This document shows, piece by piece, positions 17,273 through 25,924 of a stretch of 62,371 nt of DNA; within the stretch, counting starts at the first letter, position 1; the number at the start of each line of letters is the position of its first letter. The notes under the pieces were generated by a model. The model did no database searches. It was not told the origin of the DNA and saw only the letters and a program-made list of their open reading frames with translations. The position numbers were made by a program, and so were the translations under genes. Source of the DNA: Paracoccus sp. (in: a-proteobacteria) (GTDB lineage Bacteria; Pseudomonadota; Alphaproteobacteria; Rhodobacterales; Rhodobacteraceae); the NCBI RefSeq assembly GCF_030604785.1, contig NZ_JAUVVF010000013.1:1-62371 (forward strand). The letters run 5' to 3'.

Positions 17273-18364
17273 ATGACCCAGACACCAGTGCAGCCCGGCA
17301 TCATGGACATCGCGCTTTATGTCAGCGGCGAAAGCGCGCTGGCGGGGCGCGATGACGTGCTGAAACTGTCCTCGAACGAGAACCCTCTGGGATGCAGCCC
17401 GGCCGCGGCCGAGGCGTTCCGGGCGGCTTCGGGCGATCTGCACCGCTATCCGGGCACCGATCATGCCAGCCTGCGCCGCGCCATCGGCGAGGTTCACGGG
17501 CTGGACCCCGACCGCATCATCTGCGGCGTCGGCTCGGACGAGGTTCTGCAATTCGTGGTGCAGGCCTATGCCGGTCCGGGCGACGAGGTGATCACCACCG
17601 AGCACGGCTTTTCCATGTATCCGATCCTGGCGCGGATGGTCGGCGCCATGCCCGTCACCGTGCCGGAAGCCGCGCGCCGCGTCGATGTGGATGCGATCCT
17701 TGCCGCCGTCACGGACCGCACGCGGGTCGTCTTTGTGGCGAATCCGGCCAATCCGACCGGCACGATGCTGACCGAGGCCGAATTGCTGCGTCTGGCCGAG
17801 GGGTTGCCGGCCTCGGTCCTGTTCGTGCATGACGGCGCCTATACGGAATTCGCCGAGGGTTTCGATGGCGGCGCCTCGCTGGTGGACCGCTTCCCGAATG
17901 TGGTGATGACGCGCACCTTCTCGAAGATCCACGGGCTGGGCGGGCTGCGGATCGGCTGGGGCTATGCGGCGCGGTCGGTGATCGACGTGCTGAACCGCGT
18001 GCGCCAGCCCTTCAACCTGTCCAATGCCCAGATGGATGCGGCCGAGGCCGCGATCCGCGATCGTGCCTTCACCCGCCGCTGTGCGGAACTGAACGCCCGC
18101 CTGCGCGCCGAGATGCGCGAGGCGCTGACCGCCATGGGGATCGGCTGCGACGAGAGCTTTGCGAACTTCGTGCTGGCCCGTTTCGACAGCCCGGCCACGG
18201 CCGAGGCCGCCGACCGGGCGCTGCGCGAGGACGGCATCCTGGTGCGCCGGGTGGCGGGCTACGGCCTGCCCGAGGCGCTGCGGATCACGGTCGGAGACGA
18301 GGCAGGGGTCGCGCGCGTGCTGGCCTGCCTGAAGCGCTTCATGGCAGGGCGGGCAGGGGCATGA
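17273..18364 (+). CDS. hisC: histidinol-phosphate / aromatic aminotransferase
   Basis: 363 residues from ATG 17273 (AAGGATAAGG upstream). A fold-type I PLP enzyme: SSNENPLG near the N-terminus, [13 protein letters not shown] and the lysine motif [16 protein letters not shown] with Lys218 holding PLP. HisC transaminates imidazole-acetol phosphate in histidine synthesis and often also aromatic 2-keto acids. The 4-base overlap with tyrA downstream suggests that its job here includes tyrosine and phenylalanine synthesis. Confidence 0.92.
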   Translation: MTQTPVQPGIMDIALYVSGESALAGRDDVLKLSSNENPLGCSPAAAEAFRAASGDLHRYPGTDHASLRRAIGEVHGLDPDRIICGVGSDEVLQFVVQAYAGPGDEVITTEHGFSMYPILARMVGAMPVTVPEAARRVDVDAILAAVTDRTRVVFVANPANPTGTMLTEAELLRLAEGLPASVLFVHDGAYTEFAEGFDGGASLVDRFPNVVMTRTFSKIHGLGGLRIGWGYAARSVIDVLNRVRQPFNLSNAQMDAAEAAIRDRAFTRRCAELNARLRAEMREALTAMGIGCDESFANFVLARFDSPATAEAADRALREDGILVRRVAGYGLPEALRITVGDEAGVARVLACLKRFMAGRAGA

Positions 18365-19281
18365 TCTACCAGAAGGTTGCGCTGATCGGGCTGGGCCTGA
18401 TCGCGGGTTCGATGGCCCATGCGATGCGCGAGGGCGGGCTTGCGGGTCGCATCACCGGCTATGCCCGCAGCCAGGACACCCGCGACGTGGCGCGCGAGAT
18501 CGGCCTCTGCGAGGTCTGCGACAGCATGGCCGAGGCCGTGGCGGACGCGGACCTGATCGTGCTGGCGGTGCCGGTGGGCGCCATGGGGCCGGTCATGGCC
18601 GAGATCGCGCCGCATCTGGCGCCCGGCGCCACGGTCACGGATGTCGGTTCGGTCAAGCAATCGGTGATCGACGCCGTCGCGCCCCACATCCCTGAAGGGG
18701 TGCATTTCATCCCCGGCCACCCGCTGGCGGGGACCGAGCATTCGGGCCCGCGTTCCGGCTTTGCCAGCCTCTTTCGCAACCGCTGGTGGCTGCTGACCCC
18801 CCTGCCCGAGACGGATCCGGCGGCGCTTGATCGTCTGGGACGGCTGGTCCGCGGCATGGGCGCCAAGACCGACATGATGGAGGCCGGCCATCACGATCTG
18901 GTTCTGGCCGTCACCAGCCATGCGCCGCATCTGATCGCCTACACGATGGTGGGCGTGGCCGATCACCTGCGCCGCGTCTCGGGCGAGGAAGTGATCCAGT
19001 ATTCGGCGGCGGGCTTCCGCGACTTCACCCGGATCGCGGCCAGCGATCCGACGATGTGGCGCGACGTGTTCCTGCACAACAAGGAGGCGACGCTGGACAT
19101 CCTCGGCCGCTTCACCGAGGAGCTGTTCGTCCTGCAGCGGGCGATCCGGATGGGCGACGGCCAGCATCTGCACGATTACTTCACCCGGACCCGCGCCATC
19201 CGCCGGGGCATCATCGAGGCCGGTCAGGACACCGAGGCGCCCGATTTCGGCCGGATCGCCGGGGCAAGCGCGGCCTCCTAG
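18361..19281 (+). CDS. tyrA: prephenate/arogenate dehydrogenase
   Basis: 306 residues, starting inside the hisC stop (ATGA). NAD(P)-binding Rossmann motif [13 protein letters not shown] at the N-terminus, then DVGSVKQSV and the substrate motif [12 protein letters not shown], and a helical C-terminal dimer domain. It oxidatively decarboxylates prephenate and/or arogenate in tyrosine synthesis; the stand-alone form without a chorismate mutase or ACT domain is the cyclohexadienyl dehydrogenase type (TyrC). It ends on a CTAG shared with the opposite gene. Confidence 0.93.
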   Translation: MIYQKVALIGLGLIAGSMAHAMREGGLAGRITGYARSQDTRDVAREIGLCEVCDSMAEAVADADLIVLAVPVGAMGPVMAEIAPHLAPGATVTDVGSVKQSVIDAVAPHIPEGVHFIPGHPLAGTEHSGPRSGFASLFRNRWWLLTPLPETDPAALDRLGRLVRGMGAKTDMMEAGHHDLVLAVTSHAPHLIAYTMVGVADHLRRVSGEEVIQYSAAGFRDFTRIAASDPTMWRDVFLHNKEATLDILGRFTEELFVLQRAIRMGDGQHLHDYFTRTRAIRRGIIEAGQDTEAPDFGRIAGASAAS

Positions 19282-20342
19282 GGCGAGGGGGCCGTCACCG
19301 GCAGGACGGGCGCGGCCTGCCCTGCCGGCATCAGCATCGGGGCCGGGCCGATCGGCACCGGGCCGATCGACATGCGGCCATCCGCCATCGTCAGCAGCAG
19401 GCGCAATTCGCCCTCGGCCGGCGGGGGCATCGCGGGGCCCTGATCCGACGGAGCCTCGATATCGGCTTGGGCAAGCCTGCTCAGCCCGGCCTCGACGAGG
19501 GGCCGCGCCCCGGTCGGCAGCAGCCCGGCTGCCGCCAGCACGTCCAGCACCGCCCCCGCATCGCGCGCGTAAAGCGCCACCTGCCCCTCGGCCAGGCCCG
19601 CCGCGTCGGGTGCGATCCGGCCGATGACGCGCAGGGCCTGACCGCCCAGAAGCAGGTCGATCCCCTCGGTCTGCGCGCCGATCACCATCGGCATGCGGGC
19701 GCTGTCCGGTCGAAACGGCGCGTCCAGCCACAGAACCGCCCCGCCCTGAACCGAGATTGCGCCACCCAGCCCGGCCAGCGTCGGCGCCAGAGGCGACAGA
19801 GCCTGCGGCGTCACCTCGTCCAGATTGGCGGAGACGCGATAAGCCGCCCGCGCGGCGCGCGGCGCGCCAAAGCCCAGCCGGTTCAGCTCCACCCGCAGGT
19901 CGGCGGCGCGGGCCAAGGGCTGTCCGTCCAGCGCCAGGTCGCTGCCGCGCATCTCGGCCCGTTTCACGGTGCGGCCATGCAGCGGCGAAAAGGCCAGAAC
20001 CCCGTCGATATCCTGCCCCGTCAGGGCATGGTCGCGTCCGCCAAGCGTCAGGGTCAGCGCCTCTGGCAGGTCCAGCCGCAAGGTCAGCGGCGACAGCGGA
20101 TTGACCAGAACCTGCGCGCGCTCGGCGCCGATGCCCTGCGCGCCAGATCCGATCCGCGGCGCCTCGACCGTCACGCCAAGCGCCGGCGGCGCGCGCAGGG
20201 GCTGGACGGAGGCCGCGGTCAGGTCCGGCCGGGCCTCGATCTCGGCCTGCAGGCGATTGGCGGCCATGATCTCGCCCCCGAACCAGAGCGCGCCCAGCAG
20301 CAGGGCCAGCAAGACCGTCACGACGATGATGGCACGACGCAT
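19278..20342 (-). CDS. DUF2125 domain-containing protein
   Basis: 354 residues. A membrane anchor or uncleaved signal (IIVVTVLLALLLGALWFGGEI) precedes a beta-rich region typical of DUF2125: LRAPPALGVTVEAPRIG, LGGRDHALTGQDIDG, LSPLAPTLAGLGG and the C-terminal LRLLLTMADGRMSIGPVPIG. It would sit in the periplasm tethered to the inner membrane; function unknown. It is divergent from chaC and converges on tyrA with a shared CTAG stop, 4 bases of overlap. The long proline- and alanine-rich tail is unremarkable for the family. Confidence 0.85.
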   Translation of the reverse strand: MRRAIIVVTVLLALLLGALWFGGEIMAANRLQAEIEARPDLTAASVQPLRAPPALGVTVEAPRIGSGAQGIGAERAQVLVNPLSPLTLRLDLPEALTLTLGGRDHALTGQDIDGVLAFSPLHGRTVKRAEMRGSDLALDGQPLARAADLRVELNRLGFGAPRAARAAYRVSANLDEVTPQALSPLAPTLAGLGGAISVQGGAVLWLDAPFRPDSARMPMVIGAQTEGIDLLLGGQALRVIGRIAPDAAGLAEGQVALYARDAGAVLDVLAAAGLLPTGARPLVEAGLSRLAQADIEAPSDQGPAMPPPAEGELRLLLTMADGRMSIGPVPIGPAPMLMPAGQAAPVLPVTAPSP

Positions 20343-20445
20343 CGCAAAACCTGTCCTTCCACGTTCGGGCCTGCCGGATCGGCGGAGGGGGCCTTTCGCC
20401 GCCCCCTTGGGCCTCTTATGCTGCTAGATTGAGGCAAAGGCGGCA

Positions 20446-21000
20446 ATGCACAAGATAGATTGGATTTTCGGCTACGGATCGTTGATCTGGGACCCGGGCT
20501 TCCGGCCGGTCGAAGCCGTGCGGGCCAGCCTGAACGGGTATCGGCGCAGCTTCTGCCTGCGTTCGATCCAGCATCGCGGCACCGCCGCCCGGCCCGGTCT
20601 GGTCCTGGGGCTGGATCAGGACGAGGGCGCGTGCTGCACCGGGCTTGCAATGCGAATCGCGCCTGCCGATCATGACGAGGTGCTGGCCTATCTGCGTGCC
20701 CGCGAACTGGTCACCGATGCCTATCGCGAAGCCGTCCTGCCGCTGACGCTGGAGGATGGCCGCCATGTCGAGGCGCTGACCTACGTGATGCGCCGTGATC
20801 ACTGGCAATATGCGGGCAGCCTTCCGCCCGAGGAACAGGCCCGCACCATCGCGGGCGCGGTGGGCGGGCGCGGGCCGAACGCGGATTACCTGTTCAACAC
20901 CGCAGAGCATCTGGCGCGGATCGGGCTGGGCGATCCGCAGCTGGACCATCTGGCCGACAGGGTCCGCAAGCTGTTGGAAAACCGCGCATCGAAGCCGTGA
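20446..21000 (+). CDS. chaC: ChaC-like gamma-glutamylcyclotransferase
   Basis: 184 residues with the substrate-cradle motif FGYGSLIWDPGF at residues 8-19, the RRSFCLRS strand and catalytic acid in RELVTDAYRE. ChaC enzymes cleave glutathione to 5-oxoproline and Cys-Gly in the cytosol. The C-terminal stretch GPNADYLFNTAEHL matches the bacterial ChaC pattern. It lies 103 bases from the divergent DUF2125 gene and 78 bases before the MotA-like gene. Confidence 0.92.
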   Translation: MHKIDWIFGYGSLIWDPGFRPVEAVRASLNGYRRSFCLRSIQHRGTAARPGLVLGLDQDEGACCTGLAMRIAPADHDEVLAYLRARELVTDAYREAVLPLTLEDGRHVEALTYVMRRDHWQYAGSLPPEEQARTIAGAVGGRGPNADYLFNTAEHLARIGLGDPQLDHLADRVRKLLENRASKP

Positions 21001-21078
21001 CCCCCCGAGTGGACGCGCTTGGCAACGGGGCATGGCGCCCCTACACTCGGCCAAAACCAGACAGGGACGGGTGACAGC

Positions 21079-22410
21079 GTGAGCGAGGGGATCAGTGACA
21101 AGACGCCGGACGACAAGACGCCGCCTCCACGACTGACGCTTGGCAAGAACCGCGTCACCGCGAACCGGGCCGAGGCGCTGTTGGGCGCGGCCACCCCGCG
21201 CTTTTCCCAGCCGGTGCGCCAGATCCTGCTGATGCTGACCGCGCTGACGCTGGTGCTGGTGGGCGCCTGGTTCACCTATGGCCGCATCCTGCCGATCTTC
21301 GTGTCGAACCTCTGGCTGAACGGCCTGATCCTCGGGGTGTTCGCGCTTGGCGTTCTCGCCTGTTTCTGGCAGGTCGCGCAGCTGGTCCGCTCGGTCAGCT
21401 GGATCGAGCGTTTCGCCGCGCGCCGCCGCACCGCGGTCGAGCGGGGCGCCTCGGTCATGCGGGACGATCATGCCCCGCGCCTGCTGGCGCCCTTGGCCGC
21501 GATGCTGGGCGCGCGGGGCGCAGCCGGGGGCGCGATCTCGACCTCGTCGGCGCGCTCGATCCTGGAATCGGTCGCGACCCGCATCGACGAGATCCGCGAC
21601 ATCACCCGCTATCTAGCCAACCTGCTGATCTTTCTGGGTCTTCTCGGCACGTTCTACGGACTTGCGACAACCGTTCCGGCGGTGGTGGACACGATCCGTG
21701 CCCTTGCCCCGCAAGAGGGCCAGACAGGGATCGAATTGTTCGACCAGCTGATGACCGGGCTCGAGGCCCAGCTGGGCGGCATGGCGGTGGCGTTCTCCTC
21801 GTCGCTTCTGGGTCTGGCGGGGTCGCTGGTCGTGGGGCTTCTGGAACTGTTCGTGACGCATGGGCAGAACCGCTTCTACCGCGAGCTCGAGGAATGGATG
21901 TCGGGCTTCACCCGCGTCGGTCTGGCCGGGCAGGAGGGCGAGGCCATCGACCAGGCGGCGATGGCAGGCTTCATCGAGCAGATGGGCCTGCAGATGGACC
22001 GCCTGCACGAGATTCACGCCACCCGCGACGCGGCCCGCGATGACGCTTCGATGCTGGCCGACGAGCGGGTCGTGGTGATGGCGCAGGCCATCGAGGCGCT
22101 GGTCCTGCGGACCGAGGCGGATCAGGCCGCAGCCACCGCCCGCGCCGAGGCGACGACACGCGCGCTGGAACAGATCGCGCGGGGGCAGGAACGGCTGATC
22201 GAGGCGGTCGACCAGGGCGCCGCACCCGACCTGACGCGGATCGAGACCGCCTTGGCGCGGCTGGGGACCGAGCTTGCCAGCGGACGCGACGAGATGCTGG
22301 CCGATCTGCGTTCGGATCTGCTGGTGCTGACGCGGGCGGTCCGGGCGGCGCGCTTCGGCGACCCGTTCCGCGACGACCTGCTGGCCCAGCCCCGCCGCCG
22401 GGACGAGTGA
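21079..22410 (+). CDS. MotA/TolQ/ExbB-like proton channel protein
   Basis: 443 residues from GTG 21079 with GGGACGGG upstream; the frame is also open from a TTG at 21019. Four membrane helices lie at roughly 49-68, 79-98, 179-202 and 232-259; helix 3 (LLIFLGLLGTFYGLATTVPAV) is the MotA/TolQ/ExbB signature. A 130-residue helical tail (310-440) is predicted to lie in the cytoplasm. Such proteins form pentameric proton channels around a dimer of a MotB/TolR-like partner. The next gene, overlapping or abutting, is exactly that partner. No flagellar, Tol or TonB genes adjoin the pair. Confidence 0.85.
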   Translation: MSEGISDKTPDDKTPPPRLTLGKNRVTANRAEALLGAATPRFSQPVRQILLMLTALTLVLVGAWFTYGRILPIFVSNLWLNGLILGVFALGVLACFWQVAQLVRSVSWIERFAARRRTAVERGASVMRDDHAPRLLAPLAAMLGARGAAGGAISTSSARSILESVATRIDEIRDITRYLANLLIFLGLLGTFYGLATTVPAVVDTIRALAPQEGQTGIELFDQLMTGLEAQLGGMAVAFSSSLLGLAGSLVVGLLELFVTHGQNRFYRELEEWMSGFTRVGLAGQEGEAIDQAAMAGFIEQMGLQMDRLHEIHATRDAARDDASMLADERVVVMAQAIEALVLRTEADQAAATARAEATTRALEQIARGQERLIEAVDQGAAPDLTRIETALARLGTELASGRDEMLADLRSDLLVLTRAVRAARFGDPFRDDLLAQPRRRDE

Positions 22411-22412
22411 TC

Positions 22413-24056
22413 ATGGCCCTGCGCGCGAATTCGGGGCAACGCTTCTCGGCCACGATCTGGCCCGGCTTCGTCGACGCGATGACGGCGCTGCTGATGGTGC
22501 TGATGTTCGTGCTGACGATCTTCATGGTTGTGCAATCGGTGCTGCGCGAGCAGATCACCGAACAGGACGACACGATCAGCGATCAGGGACAGGTCATCTC
22601 GCGCCAGGAGCGGCAATTGCAGGATCTGGGCCGACAGGTCGCGGCGCTTGGCCAGGCCCTGTCCGCATCGGAGGAACGCGAGGCCGGGCTGGCGCGCGAT
22701 CTGGCCGCCGAAGAGGCCCGCACCGCCGATCTGGAGGCCGAGGCCCGGGCACGCGCGGCGCAGATCACCCGGCTGGGCACCCAGCTTGAAACGCGAGAGG
22801 CCGAACTGGCCGAGACACGCAGCCGCCTGACTGATTTCGAGGCCGAAGTCGCCACCCTTCTGGCCTCGCGCCTGCAGGATCAGGCGCAGATCGAGGAACT
22901 GGGCGCAAGCCTCGCCCAGACCGAGGAACGCGCCTCGGCCGCCGAACTGGCCATAGCCGCCGCCCGCCGCGAGATCGACGCACAGGCCGAGGCCGCCCGC
23001 CTTGACGCCGCCCGCCGCGAGGCGCTGGAGGCGCTGACGGCCGAGCTTCGCGCCGAACTGGCCGAGGGCGAAGCCGCCGTGACCGAGGCCGAGGCCGCGC
23101 GGCTGGCCGAGGCCGAGGCCGCTGCCCTCTTGCGCCGCCGCTTGGAAGCCGCCGATACCGAACTGACAGCCATGACGCTTGCCTTGGAGGAACGTCGCCG
23201 CGAGGCCGAAGAGACGCTGACCCTGCTGGCCGCCGCCGAGGCTGCGCGCGACGGGCTGTCGGAGGAACTGGCCGCGCAGACGACCGAGGCGCAGCGTCAG
23301 GCGGGGCTTCTGGCCGCCGCCCGCGCCGAACTGGCCCGTCAGGAAAACCTGTCCGAGGGCAGCCAGCGCCGCGTCGCGCTGTTGAACCAGCAGGTCGCGG
23401 AACTGACCGCTCAACTCGGCTCTCTTCAGGCGCTGCTGGAGGTCGCGGGCGAAGAGCAGGCCGAGGCGGAATTGCGCGTGGCCGAACTGGGCCAGCAGCT
23501 CAACGCCGCGCTGCTGCGCAGCGCCGAGGAAACGCAGCGCCGGCTTGCGCTGGAGGAACAGGCCCGCCTGCGCGCCGAGGCCGAGGCGCAGGATCTGGCG
23601 CGCTACCGGTCGGAATTCTTCGGCCGGCTGTCGCAGATCCTATCGGGGCGCGAGGGTGTGCAGGTCGTGGGCGACCGCTTCGTCTTTCAGTCCGAGGTTC
23701 TGTTCGCGCCGGGCGAGGCAGCCCTGTCGGATGCGGGCCGCGATCAGGTCGCGGGGCTGGCCCGCCTGCTGGTCGACATCGCCGACGAGATCCCCCCCGA
23801 GATCGACTGGATCATCCGCGTCGACGGCCATACCGACAACATCCCGTTGTCGGGAACGGGCCGGTTCCGCGACAATTGGGAATTGTCGCAGGCCCGCGCG
23901 CTGGCGGTGGTGCGCTTTCTCACCGACGAACTGGGCTTTCCGGCCTCGCGGCTGGCGCCGACCGGCTTTGCCGATACGCGCCCGATCTCAACCGAGGACA
24001 GTGCCGAAGGCCGTGCCCTCAATCGCCGGATCGAGCTGAAGCTGACCGAGAGGTAA
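22413..24056 (+). CDS. MotB/OmpA-like protein with long coiled coil
   Basis: 547 residues from ATG 22413; a GTG at 22407 overlapping the previous stop is the alternative. A single membrane helix (17-40) begins WPGFVDAMTALLMVL, where Asp21 corresponds to the proton-carrying Asp of MotB. Residues ~45-395 are an uninterrupted Ala/Glu/Arg coiled coil, then an OmpA-like peptidoglycan-binding domain (~415-547: VDGHTDNIPLSGTGRF, NWELSQARALAVVRFL, LNRRIELKLTE). MotB and TolR have far shorter linkers; a coil of ~350 residues could span ~50 nm if straight. Together with the MotA-like gene it looks like a proton-driven device anchored to the cell wall, of unknown output. Confidence 0.85.
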   Translation: MALRANSGQRFSATIWPGFVDAMTALLMVLMFVLTIFMVVQSVLREQITEQDDTISDQGQVISRQERQLQDLGRQVAALGQALSASEEREAGLARDLAAEEARTADLEAEARARAAQITRLGTQLETREAELAETRSRLTDFEAEVATLLASRLQDQAQIEELGASLAQTEERASAAELAIAAARREIDAQAEAARLDAARREALEALTAELRAELAEGEAAVTEAEAARLAEAEAAALLRRRLEAADTELTAMTLALEERRREAEETLTLLAAAEAARDGLSEELAAQTTEAQRQAGLLAAARAELARQENLSEGSQRRVALLNQQVAELTAQLGSLQALLEVAGEEQAEAELRVAELGQQLNAALLRSAEETQRRLALEEQARLRAEAEAQDLARYRSEFFGRLSQILSGREGVQVVGDRFVFQSEVLFAPGEAALSDAGRDQVAGLARLLVDIADEIPPEIDWIIRVDGHTDNIPLSGTGRFRDNWELSQARALAVVRFLTDELGFPASRLAPTGFADTRPISTEDSAEGRALNRRIELKLTER

Positions 24057-24061
24057 GGGGC

Positions 24062-24081
24062 CGCGCGGTCAGAGCCGCGCG
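24062..24081. terminator. weak hairpin between coiled-coil gene and yihY
   Basis: CGCGCGG (24062-24068) pairs with CCGCGCG (24075-24081) around TCAGAG. It lies in the 12-base gap between convergent genes and overlaps the yihY stop codon; no T tract follows. Confidence 0.35.
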
Positions 24082-25103
24082 ACCTCGGCCTCCAGGGCCT
24101 CGGCCTTGGGATCGGGCAGGCCCGCCATGCGGCGCAGGTGACGCTCCAGTTCGGAATTCAGCTCGGCGCCGACCAGAACGATGGTCGCGTTCAGCCACAG
24201 CCAGGTCATCAGCGCGATCACCGCGCCAAGGGATCCGTAGGTCTCGTTGTAGCTGCCGAAATTGGCGGCATACCACGAGAAGAGGATCGAGGTGATGACC
24301 AGCGCGACCCCCGCAAACACCGCCCCCGGCGAGACCCAGTGCCAGCGCGAGCTGGGCCGGGACGGACCCCAGCGATAGACCGCCGCCAGCGCCAGAACCA
24401 GAACGGCGAACATGATCGGCCAGCGGATCAGGTTCAGCATCGTCTCGTTCGTCGGCGCCATCGGCACCCATCGCAGCAGGGCCGGGATCACGGCGACCAC
24501 CGTCAGCATCATCGCGATCAGCACCAGCCCGCCAAGCGTGAACCCCATCGAGATCAGGTTGAATTTGAGAAAGCTGCGCGTCTCGCGCTGGTAGAAGGCG
24601 ACGTTCAACGCCGACAGCAGCGCCTTCATCCCGCCATTAGCAGACCAGAGGGCGATCAGCAGCGCAACGAGACCGGCGACCGACAGCACGCCTGCGGGGC
24701 TGGCGGCTATTGCATTGACCTGAGTGCTGATGATGTCCAGCCCGCCCTCGGGCAAAAGGTCCGACAGCAGGGCGAGATGGCCGTCGATCGTCGCCGGATC
24801 GGCCATCAGCCCGTAGAGCGAGACAAAGGCCGTGATCGCCGGAAACAGCGACAGCAACCCGAAGAACGTGACGCCGCCCGACACATAGGTCACGCGATCC
24901 TCGCCGATCTGCTCGATGGTGGATTTCCCCACCGCGACCAGATCGGGCAGGCGCAGGTCGCGCAAGCCGGGCTCGCGCCCTGTAATTGTCCGGGGACTGG
25001 CCCGCTCGGGCGCGCCTTGGCCAAAGGGCCGCCCTGTGCGGGGATCGACCGAACCGAACAGCGCGTCCAGAACGCCCGGCCCCGACCTCTGGCGGCCGCT
25101 CAT
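24069..25103 (-). CDS. YihY/virulence factor BrkB family protein
   Basis: 344 residues, with six membrane helices after a ~70-residue basic cytosolic N-terminus. Family marks: YVSGGVTFFGLLSLFPAITAFVSLYGL, LIALWSANGGMKALLSALNVAFYQRETRSF, GSYNETYGSLGAVIALMTWLWLNATIVLVGAELNSELER (split here for length considerations as family blocks YNETYGSLGA and WLWLNATIVLVGAELN). BrkB was once called ribonuclease BN in error; real function unknown, probably inner-membrane transport. Its ATG overlaps the stop of the upstream gene by one base (TGATG), so the two are coupled. Confidence 0.9.
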   Translation of the reverse strand: MSGRQRSGPGVLDALFGSVDPRTGRPFGQGAPERASPRTITGREPGLRDLRLPDLVAVGKSTIEQIGEDRVTYVSGGVTFFGLLSLFPAITAFVSLYGLMADPATIDGHLALLSDLLPEGGLDIISTQVNAIAASPAGVLSVAGLVALLIALWSANGGMKALLSALNVAFYQRETRSFLKFNLISMGFTLGGLVLIAMMLTVVAVIPALLRWVPMAPTNETMLNLIRWPIMFAVLVLALAAVYRWGPSRPSSRWHWVSPGAVFAGVALVITSILFSWYAANFGSYNETYGSLGAVIALMTWLWLNATIVLVGAELNSELERHLRRMAGLPDPKAEALEAEVARL

Positions 25104-25783
25104 CAGCGGTCCTGGTCCGGCCGCACCGGGGTAGCCGCATGGCCGGGTCGCGGCGCGGCAGTGCCGCGGCGAACGGTCATGTCACGGATCTGGTCGGCGG
25201 CCTCGGTGAATTGCTGCACGATGCCCCGCGCCCGACCGGCAACGGCGTTGAACGCCTCGAAGGCCGAGAGGACCGAGGCGACGACGCTGTTCAACCCGGT
25301 CGAGACCTCGTTGGCCGTGTCGCTCAGCCGCTGCGCCGACGTTCCCCTGCGGCGCGAGGCCTGGGCGCGCAGGCGTGCGGCGGCCTCGGCATCGGCGCGG
25401 GCCTGGGCGCGGACGCGGCGGCGCATGGCCTCGCGCTCGTCCTCGTCGATCTGGGCGAAGCGCGGCGCGACATGGGCGCGCGGCGCCGGGCGGTCATCGC
25501 CCGCGATCATGCGACCCGCAGCGACGCCCGCCGCCGTCAGGCCCGCCACACCGGCCGCGACCCCGCCCCAGACGATGATCCGCGCGGCCAGCGACGGTCG
25601 CGGCCAGACATGCCGCCCGTCCGGCGAGACCGGCCCCGAGGGCGGAATCCGCGAGGACACCATCTTGCGATGCGGATAGGGGCTTGCGGTGCGATGCCCC
25701 GGGGGGACGCGGCGGGTGCCAAACCGCGTCTGGCTGTCGCGGTCGGCCTCGGTCAGGTGCGGATGGGGGTCTTGGGGGCGCAT
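25103..25783 (-). CDS. hypothetical single-span membrane protein
   Basis: 226 residues from ATG 25783 with GGAGA upstream. I do not recognise the family. A ~65-residue charged N-terminus (DPHPHLTEADRDSQTRFGTR) is followed by one membrane helix (IIVWGGVAAGVAGLTAAGVA), a segment rich in Arg, Ala and Glu that looks helical (EREAMRRRVRAQARADAEA), and a final helical part (NEVSTGLNSVVASVLSAFEA). The C-terminus is Arg/Pro-rich. It is translationally coupled to yihY, which suggests a shared membrane role. It is divergent from purB. Confidence 0.7.
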   Translation of the reverse strand: MRPQDPHPHLTEADRDSQTRFGTRRVPPGHRTASPYPHRKMVSSRIPPSGPVSPDGRHVWPRPSLAARIIVWGGVAAGVAGLTAAGVAAGRMIAGDDRPAPRAHVAPRFAQIDEDEREAMRRRVRAQARADAEAAARLRAQASRRRGTSAQRLSDTANEVSTGLNSVVASVLSAFEAFNAVAGRARGIVQQFTEAADQIRDMTVRRGTAAPRPGHAATPVRPDQDR

Positions 25784-25871
25784 GAGCGGTCTCCGGCTGG
25801 CATCTTGTCGCCATTCAAACCCGCTTGGACAGGGGAATGTTCCGCGATCCCTCTCCCGCCCGCATGAAAAC

Positions 25872-25900
25872 TTGCCCCCCGGCCCCGCCAAGGCTATGCC
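25872..25900 (+). promoter_or_regulatory. candidate purB promoter
   Basis: TTGCCC (25872-25877), 17 bases, TATGCC (25895-25900), 24 bases before the purB ATG. The -35 is fair and the -10 weak. Confidence 0.35.
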
Positions 25901-25924
25901 GCGCCCATCGACAAGGAGCCCGCC

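Noticed and set aside
21079..24056. Zorya-type anti-phage system
   Set aside because: ZorA/ZorB-like pair only; no ZorC, ZorD or ZorE, and the long coil is in the MotB-like partner rather than in the MotA-like tail.
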